Translations under genes and position numbers: made by a program | Assembly: GCA_903828595.1 (NCBI GenBank) | Contig: CAIKMS010000013.1 | Location: 1-43,724, forward strand | Reading direction: 5' to 3' | DNA: 43,724 nucleotides | From: an uncultured Pseudomonadota bacterium | GTDB lineage: Bacteria > Pseudomonadota > Gammaproteobacteria > Steroidobacterales > Steroidobacteraceae | Part shown: in pieces, positions 25,878 through 34,262 of the stretch | Layout of the letters: every line of letters starts with the position of its first letter | How positions within the stretch are numbered: position 1 is the stretch's first letter | The notes under the pieces: generated by a model | What the model saw: the letters and a program-made list of their open reading frames with translations, nothing else | Databases searched by the model: none | Told to the model about the DNA's origin: nothing

Positions 25878-26216
25878 CTAGCCGGCCGAGTTTATGACGG
25901 GTAGCCCAGCGGCTTTCCAGGCGGCAATTCCACCGCCTAAATGGGTCGCCTCGCTCACACCCGCCGCGAGCAGGCGCTGCGCGGCCGCCAAAGAGCGCTT
26001 ACCCCCCGCGCAATGAAATACCAATGAACGCGACTGATCGTGCGGCAGGGCCCCCGGCGCAAACGATGACAGCGGGCAAAGCGACGCACCGGGAATTCGC
26101 TCCACCGCGTATTCAGCAGGCTCGCGTACATCCACCGACCACACTTTTGCGTCGGCCATCAAACGGTTCAGCGCTTCAGGATCGAATGTCGTAACCCTGG
26201 CGGGTGAGTGGGTCAT
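25878..26216 (-). CDS. Rhodanese-like sulfurtransferase domain protein
   Basis: 112 residues from the ATG at 26216 (AAGGA 8 bases upstream; an ATG three codons earlier lies too close to that site). Single rhodanese domain: VWSVDVREPAEYAVERIPGASLCPLS, active-site loop HCAGGKRS with Cys69, and the end THLGGGIAAWKAAGLPV. Stand-alone rhodaneses transfer sulfur from thiosulfate or a persulfide donor in the cytoplasm. It converges with the LysR remnant, leaving about 30 bases between stops. No partner gene is evident. Confidence 0.88.
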   Translation of the reverse strand: MTHSPARVTTFDPEALNRLMADAKVWSVDVREPAEYAVERIPGASLCPLSSFAPGALPHDQSRSLVFHCAGGKRSLAAAQRLLAAGVSEATHLGGGIAAWKAAGLPVINSAG

Positions 26217-26524
26217 CGGGCCCATCCTTGCAATGGGTTCAGTCTAAAAAATCGAAATTCTATGAAAGCGCGCAGCGCGACTGGCTTGAAAGCAAAGTAA
26301 CTTAGCTACGTTAATTTCTTGGCCAGCCTTCCAACCGGTAAGTCCTTAAAAGTCTCGCCCTAAACGGCGCATGACGCCATAAGTAATTCACCCGATGAGC
26401 GCCACGCCAAGTGCTTAACCGCTTTGGACTCATCGACACGCAGTGAGTGGATCTTGGGTGTTATTCGCACGCTGATTCGTGCATGATTTCAACCCACATA
26501 AGCCAAGATTGAGGCCAGCCGCCT
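26217..26524. other. Intergenic region upstream of the fructokinase gene
   Basis: About 308 bases between the divergent rhodanese and kinase genes. No reading frame of interest. A short inverted repeat GCACG-N6-CGTGC (26467-26482) lies about 45 bases before the kinase ATG and could be a regulatory site. The GCAATCG-type LacI operator found elsewhere in the sucrose locus is not seen here. Confidence 0.5.
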
Positions 26525-27397
26525 ATGACCGACCGACCCATCTTATGCCTGGGTGAGACCCTTTGGGATGTTCTGCCATCCGGCGAGTTTTTAGGTGGCG
26601 CGCCTTTAAACGTCTCGGCGCATGTAACCAAACTTGGTATGCCCGCGGTGATGATTAGCCGCGTCGGTGCCGATGATCGAGGCCGGAGAACCCTAGACAG
26701 GCTTAAAGCGCTGCACTTGCGCACTGACCGGGTACAGATCGATCCGGTACTTCCCACCGGTGAAGCGCGCGCCACACTCAAGGCCGATGGTGCGGCTGAA
26801 TACACCTTCACACATCCAGCCGCCTGGGATGCCATTGCTTTGACCTCCCACGACCAAGAACTGGCTCAACACTCCTCAGCCGTTGTATTTGGCACACTCG
26901 CCCAGCGCACCGAAGTCAGCCGGCAAACGATTTATCAACTGGTGGATAGCGCTTCATGGCGGATTCTGGACGTTAATCTGCGAGCGCCCCACGACGATCT
27001 GAGCCTGCTCATGGAGTCGTTGACGCGCGCGGATTTTGTGAAGGTCAACGAGACGGAATTGGCGATTCTCGCCGATGCCTTGGCGGTTGACGCTCAACCA
27101 GAGTCGGTTCGCGCAAAACTTTTCCAGCGCTTTGGCACCGGATCACTGTGCATCACCTTAGGCGCTGAAGGCGCTTTGCTGTACCACGACGGCGGCTGGG
27201 TTGAGCAGGCCGCTTTTCCGACGCAAGTGGCTGATACGGTCGGTGCTGGTGATTCGTTTCTGGCGCGACTGCTTGTCGGCTTGCTTCATGGTCAAAGCCC
27301 GGCTAAAGCCATGCAACAAGCGGCGCGTCTGGCCGCCTTCGTCGCCTCCCAACACGGCGCAATCCCCGACTACGATGGACAAGACTTTGCCGGCTAA
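26525..27397 (+). CDS. PfkB-family sugar kinase, probable fructokinase
   Basis: 290 residues. The N-terminal ILCLGETLWDVLPSGEFLGGAPLNVSAHVTKLG is the ribokinase-family sugar-binding region in the fructokinase style (GEx-L-W-D-x-L-P), and DTVGAGDSF (237-245, catalytic Asp243) is the anion-hole signature. It phosphorylates a free sugar with ATP in the cytoplasm. Its place next to the sucrose phosphorylase locus makes fructose the obvious substrate, since phosphorolysis of sucrose leaves free fructose. GAGG lies 10 bases before the ATG. It converges on the TonB receptor gene with a strong terminator between. No copy of the LacI operator was seen upstream, so it may be controlled separately. Confidence 0.87.
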   Translation: MTDRPILCLGETLWDVLPSGEFLGGAPLNVSAHVTKLGMPAVMISRVGADDRGRRTLDRLKALHLRTDRVQIDPVLPTGEARATLKADGAAEYTFTHPAAWDAIALTSHDQELAQHSSAVVFGTLAQRTEVSRQTIYQLVDSASWRILDVNLRAPHDDLSLLMESLTRADFVKVNETELAILADALAVDAQPESVRAKLFQRFGTGSLCITLGAEGALLYHDGGWVEQAAFPTQVADTVGAGDSFLARLLVGLLHGQSPAKAMQQAARLAAFVASQHGAIPDYDGQDFAG

Positions 27398-27427
27398 CAC
27401 GACGCTCTAACTTTTCGTTCACCCAAT

Positions 27428-27463
27428 AAAAAAACGGCCATGGGTCTTTAAACCCATGGCCGT
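27428..27463 (-). terminator. Intrinsic terminator of the sucrose TonB receptor gene
   Basis: A perfect 12-base inverted repeat, ACGGCCATGGGT (27434-27445) and ACCCATGGCCGT (27452-27463), with a 6-base loop. On the minus strand it is followed by six T residues (27433-27428), the classical form. It sits 17 bases after the receptor stop. On the plus strand the tail is only CTCTAGT, so it may also end the kinase transcript, less efficiently. Confidence 0.85.
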
Positions 27464-27480
27464 CTCTAGTCTAAGCGGTC

Positions 27481-29850
27481 TTAGAACTTATAGCCGAGAG
27501 TGGCACGGACCGTACGTCCGTTGATCGAACGCGCACCCTGACCGTTGTCGTACTCGGTCCAACCAATCGTGTTGAACAGATTATTGGCACTGATCGAGGC
27601 GTACGCATGCGAGCCGATGTCATAGCGCGCAAACGCATTGACGGTGGCAAACGCCGGCTGAATGATCGAGTTCTGATCATCACCGAACGACTTATCCGTG
27701 CCCACCAAGCTGGCACCGATGGTTAGCGCATTCACCGTGTACGAAGGCGACACCTGGTAGATGTACTTCGCCAAACGATGCGGCTGATTGTTGATAATCG
27801 TCGCATCGTTCGAACCGGTGATCGTCGCATCCGTGTAGGTGAAACCACCACGAACTTGGAAACCACCGAAGTGGTAACCGCCTTCCAGTTCCACACCCTT
27901 CGCCGAGTAGTGGTTGGCCGACAGGATCTGCGTGGTCACATCGTAGTTACCTTCTGCCGTGCGAGCGGAGAAGAACGTCACGAAGGACTCGAAGCCGCTG
28001 GAGCGGAACTTCACGCCCACCTCGGTTTGATCCACGGTGTTCAACGGAATTGGCGCGCCGCCGATGAACGGTCCACCCATACGCTCGACCACGTTGAAGG
28101 CGGCGCCTTCACTCTCGCGAGCGAACACGGACAAGTCCTTGTTCACCTGGTAGTTGCCACCCACCGACCACGACGTGTGCGACACGTTGTAGGCCACCGT
28201 GGTGTTAGGCACGGTTGGGAAGTTGCCTGGCAGATAAGGCGTTGCGGCAGCCGCTGGCAGCGTGTTGGACTGGAATCCGGTTACCGATTCTTTGTCGTTA
28301 CGCACGCCACCGTCGAAACTGAAGCTGCCGTACTCTGCCCCGACGTTCAGATACACCGAGTTCATGTTGTACTGCAGCTCGCGGTTCTGCTCGCTCCAGT
28401 TCGATGAATCTGGCAGCAAGCCCGAAGCATCGGTCTGCTTGCCATTGGCGTTTTGACCCACTACCGGTACCGGCATATTGCCGCTGGCCGTCAAAAGGTA
28501 GTGCGGCAAGTTCTGGTTTACGTGAATCTTCTGGTTGTTGATGTCCCAGCCCACGACCGGGGTGACGCTCATGCCGTCGCCCAGCTCGAAGTGGTTGCTC
28601 ACACGCAGAACGTTCGACACGCTGTTCAGGTTGTCTAAGGACGCGTCAAATGCCGACAGCTCAATCACCTGGCCGCTGTACGCCTTACCCTGGTCGGGTC
28701 CGCTGGCATAGGTGACTGGCGAGGTGGGTGCGAATGGTGCGCCCGTAGGATAAGCCACTAAGAACGAACCTGACTTCTGCGAAGTTTTGAAGCTCTCATC
28801 GAGCTTCCAGCCCTCACCCAGTTCAAAATGTCCACGCAGGCCCAGCGCATCTTCTTTGACGCGCAAGCCGGTGTTGAGGTTGCTCACAGCCAGATTGTTG
28901 TCGTGGCTGCGCTGAGTGATGCTCGGCCAGTAAGGCGAGTAGTAGCTCGCGGTGCGCGGATCAATGCCCGGGTACTCACTGATGGTTGCCGGGTTGCCCT
29001 TGGTTGGGCTTGAATTGCTTAACGAGAACGCGACCGGCATATCCAGCGGCGACTGATCGTCCAGATGCTTGAAGCTGACGCGCACGTAGCTGCCGTTCTG
29101 ATCCAGATCGTGCGTTAAATTGAACTTGATCTGACCGCCCTGCTCAATAGGCACGCTGCCGCTGCGCGGGCCATCGCCGGCTCGGTAGAAACCACCGACA
29201 TAGAAACGGGTCGTGTCGGAGATGTGCTGACCGTAGCCTGCATCAAAACGCGTCTCATCAAAATCCAGGCCCTTGCCAATCGAAACGCTGCCGCCCTCTT
29301 CTTCGCCCGTCTTGGAGATGAAGTTGATAATGGCACCCGGTGAGTTAGAGGCCAGCACCGACGACGAACCGCCGCGTACAACCTCAATGCGCTCAATGGA
29401 ATTATCCAGCTTGACGTACATGTCTGGCGTGACGAACGCGTAGTCGCCGTTCAACAGCACGGGCATGCCATCTTCCTGGAAGCCCACGTAACGGGTACCG
29501 CCGGCCGAGATTGGAATTCCACGTACCGTCAGGTTGGTATTACCTTCACCTGCCGAGGCCTCCGAGTGAATGCCCGGAATATCGCGCAACACGTCGGCCA
29601 CGCTGTTTGGTGCGGCCAGGGCGATCTCATCGGGGCTTAAGGTACTGACCGAGGTGCTGGTCTTCATCTTTGTGGTGGAGACGGCCTGGCCGGTGACCAC
29701 GATCTCATCAAGATTCAGAGTATTGCTCGCGCTGGCCGCGGCCGAGCTTGGCATCTCGGCATGCGCCGCAACCGCGGAAGCTAAAACTAAGGACACGGCC
29801 ATCGCCACGGAATTACCCGTACGTACGAGCCCAGAATGGAAACGAATCAT
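27481..29850 (-). CDS. TonB-dependent outer-membrane receptor of the sucrose locus
   Basis: 789 residues with a signal peptide (to about 32), then a TonB-box-like LDEIVVTGQ (about 46-54), a plug domain (APNSVADVLRDIPGIH; NLTVRGIP; IERIEVVRGGSSSVLASNSPGAIINFISK) and a 22-strand barrel ending in the canonical aromatic C-terminus GRTVRATLGYKF. It takes up a substrate from outside across the outer membrane using TonB energy. Two copies of the LacI-type operator (30034-30067) precede it and the sucrose phosphorylase gene lies upstream on the same strand, so sucrose or a sucrose-containing oligosaccharide is the inferred ligand. A good AGGAG site precedes the ATG. An intrinsic terminator follows. 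Confidence 0.9.
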   Translation of the reverse strand: MIRFHSGLVRTGNSVAMAVSLVLASAVAAHAEMPSSAAASASNTLNLDEIVVTGQAVSTTKMKTSTSVSTLSPDEIALAAPNSVADVLRDIPGIHSEASAGEGNTNLTVRGIPISAGGTRYVGFQEDGMPVLLNGDYAFVTPDMYVKLDNSIERIEVVRGGSSSVLASNSPGAIINFISKTGEEEGGSVSIGKGLDFDETRFDAGYGQHISDTTRFYVGGFYRAGDGPRSGSVPIEQGGQIKFNLTHDLDQNGSYVRVSFKHLDDQSPLDMPVAFSLSNSSPTKGNPATISEYPGIDPRTASYYSPYWPSITQRSHDNNLAVSNLNTGLRVKEDALGLRGHFELGEGWKLDESFKTSQKSGSFLVAYPTGAPFAPTSPVTYASGPDQGKAYSGQVIELSAFDASLDNLNSVSNVLRVSNHFELGDGMSVTPVVGWDINNQKIHVNQNLPHYLLTASGNMPVPVVGQNANGKQTDASGLLPDSSNWSEQNRELQYNMNSVYLNVGAEYGSFSFDGGVRNDKESVTGFQSNTLPAAAATPYLPGNFPTVPNTTVAYNVSHTSWSVGGNYQVNKDLSVFARESEGAAFNVVERMGGPFIGGAPIPLNTVDQTEVGVKFRSSGFESFVTFFSARTAEGNYDVTTQILSANHYSAKGVELEGGYHFGGFQVRGGFTYTDATITGSNDATIINNQPHRLAKYIYQVSPSYTVNALTIGASLVGTDKSFGDDQNSIIQPAFATVNAFARYDIGSHAYASISANNLFNTIGWTEYDNGQGARSINGRTVRATLGYKF

Positions 29851-30033
29851 TAAGTTACTCTCCTGTTTATCGAGTTAACGAACCGATCGGTGCACAAAGC
29901 GCACCAGAGCTATCGCGGGTCTGCTCTGGTACCCAAGTCGCACTCGACCCGTCGGTCCGCGGTGCGAGGTCGCTTCCATGGCCAGCGCACAGCGCTCCCA
30001 CAAGCAGCAATGATCGCGAATTTACTCAGTTAT

Positions 30034-30045
30034 GCAATCGTTTGC
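30034..30045. promoter_or_regulatory. LacI-type operator copy 1, upstream of the TonB receptor
   Basis: GCAATCGTTTGC differs by one base from the perfect palindrome GCAATCGATTGC found upstream of the MFS gene. It lies about 184 bases before the receptor ATG and 22 bases, centre to centre, from the next copy, two turns of DNA, which would suit a LacI dimer pair. The regulator gene is at 32967-34004. Confidence 0.65.
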
Positions 30046-30055
30046 AATGGATGTT

Positions 30056-30067
30056 GCATACGATTGC
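30056..30067. promoter_or_regulatory. LacI-type operator copy 2, upstream of the TonB receptor
   Basis: GCATACGATTGC (reverse GCAATCGTATGC) keeps the GCAATCG half of the operator and has two mismatches in the other half. It is spaced two helical turns from copy 1. The intergenic region (29851-30101) contains no other recognised element besides these sites and the receptor leader. Confidence 0.6.
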
Positions 30068-30101
30068 ATTGCAACAATAACAACGGGTTACACGCAACCT
30101 A

Positions 30102-31616
30102 TTAGTAGCCAACTACGTTCTGAACGCCGACCGAATTTTCGCTGCATCGCAGCGTGAGCGGTTGCAGCACGCCGGCCACGGTTCGCAACACCACAAATTC
30201 CGACGAACTCAGCGATACCTGTAGTTGCGCGACTTCATCGCCGGCCGTCCAGCGTAAATGCAGAACCGTGTCGTCTGACTTAAGCAACTCAAACGTCCCT
30301 TCAAATGCCGGGTGGGAATTACGCAGACGAATCAGCTCACACAGGTCCGCGACCACCGCACGATCGAGCGCGGCGATCACCTCATCCGGCGCGTAATAGT
30401 GGCGGTTAATATCCCGTCCCACCTTGCTGCGGGTCAGCAACTCAACGTCATTGCGTCCCGCTAATAAACCCACGTAATAAACCTGTGGAATACCGGGGAA
30501 GAAAAACTGAATGGCGCGCGCCATTAAATACTGCGCATCGTCGCCTCCTAAGGCGTCATAGAACGTGCAGTTCACCTGGTAAAGATCCAAATTGGAGGCC
30601 GCTGCACCGGTAGCCAGACGGCTGGTACCGGCACTGCGCTCATGAATAATTTCAACCAGACGATCCAGCTCGTGGTCAGGCACCAATCCCGGTCGGCCCT
30701 CGCGATCGCTTGCATCCGCGCCAATATCAATCACACCAATGCCGTCATGAGTATCCAAAACGGTTAGCGCATTGGTTGGACGAATGGCCAGCCAGTGCTT
30801 TAAGTGGCGCGCTGTCTGAAACGCAATGGCGTGCAGCACTAAGGGTGGCAAGGCAAAGTCGTATACCCAATCGACCCGGCGCGCGATGTGTATCTGTGTT
30901 TGATAGTACGCGTGGATCTCAACCAGCACTTCAATGCCGCGCTGCTTGGCCTGCTGCGAAAACTCATCAATGAACTCGAAGGTTTCAGGGATCATGAAGC
31001 AGCTGGTGCCGGGTTTTTTCACCGCATAGCCGATCGCATCCAGTCGAACCATACCCACGCCGTTGTGCGCATAGGTATCTAAAATACGCTGCAGATACGA
31101 CTGTCCCAGGGGGTGGCCCACGTCAATATCAATCTGCTGTGGGGTAAACGTGGTCCACAAGATGCGCCGCTCACCGCTGGCTAAGGTGGTCAGTGTAAAG
31201 GGCATGCCGGGTCTGGGGCGGTAGATCGCCGCCAGATCGCTCTCGGTAGCACCTTGCGAGAAAACCGAATTTAAAGTGAGAAACAGACCCGCATAGTCGG
31301 ATTGGCTGCCGTGTTTTTGGAAGTCCTTAAATTGAGGGGACTCTGAAGACATGTGATTGACGATCACATCGCCCATGATATCCAGCGTCTGCGAGAGCAT
31401 TTGAATATCGCTCCAGTCGCCCAGGCGTGGATCGACCTGTAAGTGATCAATCGGATCAAAGCCGGCATCCGACCCGTCTATAGGATAAAAAAACGGCAGC
31501 AGGTGAACCGCGCCGAACAGTCCGGCTAACGGACCTTGCAACAAGTTCTGCAGATCGTGGGTGTTACCGCCGCCCAGGCGGTCTACGTAGGTAATCAACT
31601 GAACTTTATTCTTCAT
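30102..31616 (-). CDS. sucP: Sucrose phosphorylase (GH13)
   Basis: 504 residues from the ATG at 31616, which overlaps the MFS stop in a TGATG junction. A (beta/alpha)8 GH13 enzyme of the sucrose phosphorylase group: the start NKVQLITYVDRLGGG, LPFFYPIDGSDAGFDPIDH, then catalytic VRLDAIGY (nucleophile Asp193), LVEIHAYY (acid/base Glu233) and LDTHDGIGV (Asp291), plus PGIPQVYYVGLLAG. It converts sucrose and phosphate to alpha-glucose-1-phosphate and fructose in the cytoplasm, saving one ATP compared with hydrolysis. It is co-translated with the permease and lies upstream of the receptor. All catalytic residues are intact and the length is typical of the family (about 490-505). Confidence 0.93.
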   Translation of the reverse strand: MKNKVQLITYVDRLGGGNTHDLQNLLQGPLAGLFGAVHLLPFFYPIDGSDAGFDPIDHLQVDPRLGDWSDIQMLSQTLDIMGDVIVNHMSSESPQFKDFQKHGSQSDYAGLFLTLNSVFSQGATESDLAAIYRPRPGMPFTLTTLASGERRILWTTFTPQQIDIDVGHPLGQSYLQRILDTYAHNGVGMVRLDAIGYAVKKPGTSCFMIPETFEFIDEFSQQAKQRGIEVLVEIHAYYQTQIHIARRVDWVYDFALPPLVLHAIAFQTARHLKHWLAIRPTNALTVLDTHDGIGVIDIGADASDREGRPGLVPDHELDRLVEIIHERSAGTSRLATGAAASNLDLYQVNCTFYDALGGDDAQYLMARAIQFFFPGIPQVYYVGLLAGRNDVELLTRSKVGRDINRHYYAPDEVIAALDRAVVADLCELIRLRNSHPAFEGTFELLKSDDTVLHLRWTAGDEVAQLQVSLSSSEFVVLRTVAGVLQPLTLRCSENSVGVQNVVGY

Positions 31617-32851
31617 CACACGACCCCTGAACTGGCCGACACCCGCTCGAGGCGGCGTTTGGCGGGCTGGACTATCCAGTTAATGAGTGCAGCTGCGCAA
31701 AAGATCGCGGCCAGACCCGTGGCAAAATAAAAGCAGTACAGTGCCCCGCCAAAGGCATCACCGACCAGGCCCATGATCAACGGCCCGACAAAAGCACCGG
31801 CACAACTAAAAAACAAAATAATTCCCGCTACAGCCCCATGATCGGAGGCGACAAAGCAGGCAATCCCCTTGGAGTTCACGGTCGGGTAAACGATGGACAT
31901 GAAAAGCCCCGAGAGCGGTAACGCGTAAAGCGCGACGTTTACTCCGCCCACAACCGCAACCGCAAAGCACGCAAAGATCGAAAGTGAGGCGATCGCTAAG
32001 GCCACCGTCCAGTTGAGATATTGCAAAGCCCAGGCGCCTACGAAACGACCCAGAGCCCGCAGCACAAAAAAAGCAGGTAAGGCGTAGGCCACGCGAGCCC
32101 GTGCCGGGCCCTGCACGCCTTCTAGTAGCGTCGGCATCCACACATAGATGGCGCTCTCCACCGCCACGTAGGTGAACGCCGCACCGCTAAAGCCCAGCGC
32201 ATAGGGATTTGGCACCAGCCGTAACGTGTGCAGCAGCCCGGCACGGGGCCCGGCTTGCAGAGCGGTTTTCGGGTAGCGAGCAGTCAGCGCAAGCAAAATC
32301 AACAGCACACACAAGATGCCCGCAATGACATAAAGCCAGCGCCACGACACGCCGTTGAGAATCAGCTGCGCGACAATTAGCGGGCCTACAATGGCACCGA
32401 CGCCAAAGAAACCCTCCACCAGATTCATGGTGGCAGTCAGTTCAACCTGGGAGGCGGAGACATCGCCTACCAAAGCCACCGCGCCGGTTTTAAAGATACC
32501 AATCGCAGCACCGGCCACGGCGATCAGCGCTAAAATCATCGGAAAGCTCAGGGCTGCCGGAAACAAAAAAGCCGTCATAGCAAACAACGACAAGCCCAGC
32601 AAAATGGTGCGCTTGCGGCCCATCGCATCGGCCAGAAAGCCCAGACCTAGGCCGGCCAACGCAATGCCGAGCATGGACCCGTATTGCAGCGCACCGGCCG
32701 AGGTCAGTGACAGATGAAATTCCTTGACGACCTCGGGAATGATCAACCCGACCGAGTCGGTGGTCATCGCGAACATGAAAAACATCAAGTAGGTAAGCCA
32801 GCGGACCGCGCGAACGCTAGCTGCGGTTGCGCCACTGTCGAAGTCCGTCAC
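31616..32851 (-). CDS. MFS sugar transporter, probable sucrose permease
   Basis: 12-helix major facilitator protein. LTYLMFFMFAMTTDSVGLIIPEV is helix 1, and the loop motif GLGFLADAMGRKRTILLG between helices 2 and 3 is the family signature. The C-terminal half has VNSKGIACFVASDHGAVAGIIL. I prefer the GTG at 32851, which has a perfect GGAGG ribosome site 5 bases upstream (411 residues); the ATG at 32905 gives 429 residues but its GAGG is only 2 bases away. It would import sucrose, or the disaccharide delivered by the TonB receptor. Its stop overlaps the start of sucrose phosphorylase, so the two are coupled. A perfect LacI-type palindrome lies upstream at 32919-32930. Confidence 0.85.
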   Translation of the reverse strand: MTDFDSGATAASVRAVRWLTYLMFFMFAMTTDSVGLIIPEVVKEFHLSLTSAGALQYGSMLGIALAGLGLGFLADAMGRKRTILLGLSLFAMTAFLFPAALSFPMILALIAVAGAAIGIFKTGAVALVGDVSASQVELTATMNLVEGFFGVGAIVGPLIVAQLILNGVSWRWLYVIAGILCVLLILLALTARYPKTALQAGPRAGLLHTLRLVPNPYALGFSGAAFTYVAVESAIYVWMPTLLEGVQGPARARVAYALPAFFVLRALGRFVGAWALQYLNWTVALAIASLSIFACFAVAVVGGVNVALYALPLSGLFMSIVYPTVNSKGIACFVASDHGAVAGIILFFSCAGAFVGPLIMGLVGDAFGGALYCFYFATGLAAIFCAAALINWIVQPAKRRLERVSASSGVV

Positions 32852-32918
32852 ATCTTCCTCCGGGCCCACGCGTGGTTCGTGAAACAGGCGCTTTGTATAC
32901 CCCATAGCCTCGGGTCAC

Positions 32919-32930
32919 GCAATCGATTGC
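32919..32930. promoter_or_regulatory. LacI-type operator copy 3, upstream of the MFS-sucP unit
   Basis: GCAATCGATTGC is a perfect 12-base palindrome between the lacI-family gene and the permease gene, and is followed by a further GCATTGC half. Central CG with symmetric flanks is the usual form of LacI/GalR operators. Two near copies occur before the TonB receptor gene. Repression would be relieved by sucrose or a product of it. Confidence 0.72.
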
Positions 32931-32966
32931 ATTGCGGGGTTTAGCGATAAGGCGAAATAAGAAACT

Positions 32967-34004
32967 TCAGCTGGCGCGTGCTGCACCGCACGATTCACGG
33001 ACGACCAGCTCAGCAGCCATGGTGGCGGACGGTGTGTCCTCGCCGGCAATACGCCTCAGCAATAAATCGACCATCATTTCTGCGCCGCGCTGTATGTCTT
33101 GGCGCACGGTAGTCAGTGCCGGGTTGCAGTGCGCGGCGAGTGCAATATCATCAAAGCCCACCACCGCCACATCTTCCGGGACCCGTAAGCCGGCGCCGGT
33201 CAGCGCCCTAATCGCACTCATCGCAATCACGTCAGTGGCGGCAAACACACCATCAAAAGCGATGCCAGAGCTCGCGAATGCGCGCATGGATTCATAAGCT
33301 GCATCGGCCGTGAGGTGGGTAGGCACGGTAGGCATCGCTTCAACCTGCGAGGCCTGGGCGACGGCGCGCTGGTATCCGTCGTGGCGCAGTCGGATTTCCG
33401 GCAGCTTGGGATCACCGAAAAACACAATCTTTCGGCGGCCTAGCGCAATCAAATGCGACACAGCCGCGCGGGCTCCGGCCACGTTGTCAGTTCCGACCGT
33501 GCAATAACTTTGCTGACGATCATGGCCACCCCAGACCACCAAAGGTTTATAAGACACGGAAGCCGCCTCAATCACCTCGTGTTCGGTGCTCTGGCCGATA
33601 ACGATGATGCCATCAGAGCGATGCGCGGCAATCAGGCGATACATCCAGTCATCCATCGGTGAACTGATTTTTTGCACGAACATGCCATAGCCGCGGCGGG
33701 TAATTTCTTCAGCCAGATACCCTAGCATCTCGACAAAGAACGGATCGCTCAACGGCTGGCTGGACTCATGACCTAAGGGAATGGCTACGCTCAACGTCTC
33801 GGTACGCTGTAGGCGCAAATTGCGCGCCGTGCTGTTGATGACGTAGCCGCCCTCGCGCGCGATTTTGATGATGCGATCGCGCTGCGAGTCCTCCACCAAA
33901 GCGCTACCGGCTAGCGCACGAGACACCGTAGACGACGAGACGCCGGCGATGCGGGCGATGTCAGCCATGGTCTTAACCGGCGTGGTCGAAGAGCGCTTTT
34001 TCAT
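32967..34004 (-). CDS. LacI-family transcriptional regulator of the sucrose locus
   Basis: 345 residues from the ATG at 34004 (weak GGGTC site; upstream frame to 34088 is not family-like). The N-terminal helix-turn-helix and hinge are clear: KTMADIARIAGVSSSTVSRALAGSALVEDSQRDRIIKIAREGGYVINSTARNLRL. A periplasmic-binding-like domain follows: SDPFFVEMLGYLAEEI, DGIIVIGQS, the YCTVGTDNVAGARAAVSHLIALGRRKIVFFG block, DGVFAATDVIAMSAIRAL and VPEDVAVVGFDDIALA. It is encoded on the same strand just before the MFS-phosphorylase unit, so it likely represses that unit and the receptor through the GCAATCG-type sites. The inducer would be sucrose or a derivative. Confidence 0.9.
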   Translation of the reverse strand: MKKRSSTTPVKTMADIARIAGVSSSTVSRALAGSALVEDSQRDRIIKIAREGGYVINSTARNLRLQRTETLSVAIPLGHESSQPLSDPFFVEMLGYLAEEITRRGYGMFVQKISSPMDDWMYRLIAAHRSDGIIVIGQSTEHEVIEAASVSYKPLVVWGGHDRQQSYCTVGTDNVAGARAAVSHLIALGRRKIVFFGDPKLPEIRLRHDGYQRAVAQASQVEAMPTVPTHLTADAAYESMRAFASSGIAFDGVFAATDVIAMSAIRALTGAGLRVPEDVAVVGFDDIALAAHCNPALTTVRQDIQRGAEMMVDLLLRRIAGEDTPSATMAAELVVRESCGAARAS

Positions 34005-34262
34005 GACCCTAGAATACTCAATCAACCGCCACAGTCCACCAGCGACGCTTTTAAAGATAAGTTTTGCCGTGGCTAAGCCCGTGGCCAAAGGCCAGTCAAC
34101 GCTGAATCGGCGTGGGCTGGCGGGAGGTTTTTACTCATCATACCAACCGGTCGCGAGGCGCTATTAGGCAGGCTAGGTTATGCATTAGGCGTGGTAGGAT
34201 CGAGCGTGTCGATTGTTCCGCCTGCCATGGTTCTTTCCTATGGGTTTTTAAGGGTGCCAGAC

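Noticed and set aside
26467..26482. Fourth LacI operator before the fructokinase gene
   Set aside because: The short repeat here (GCACG...CGTGC) does not match the GCAATCG-type sites; listed only as a weak symmetrical element.
27778..28407. 209-residue plus-strand frame within the TonB receptor gene
   Set aside because: It is the antisense shadow of the receptor: Val/Arg/His-rich translation with no domain, while the opposite strand encodes a complete barrel protein.
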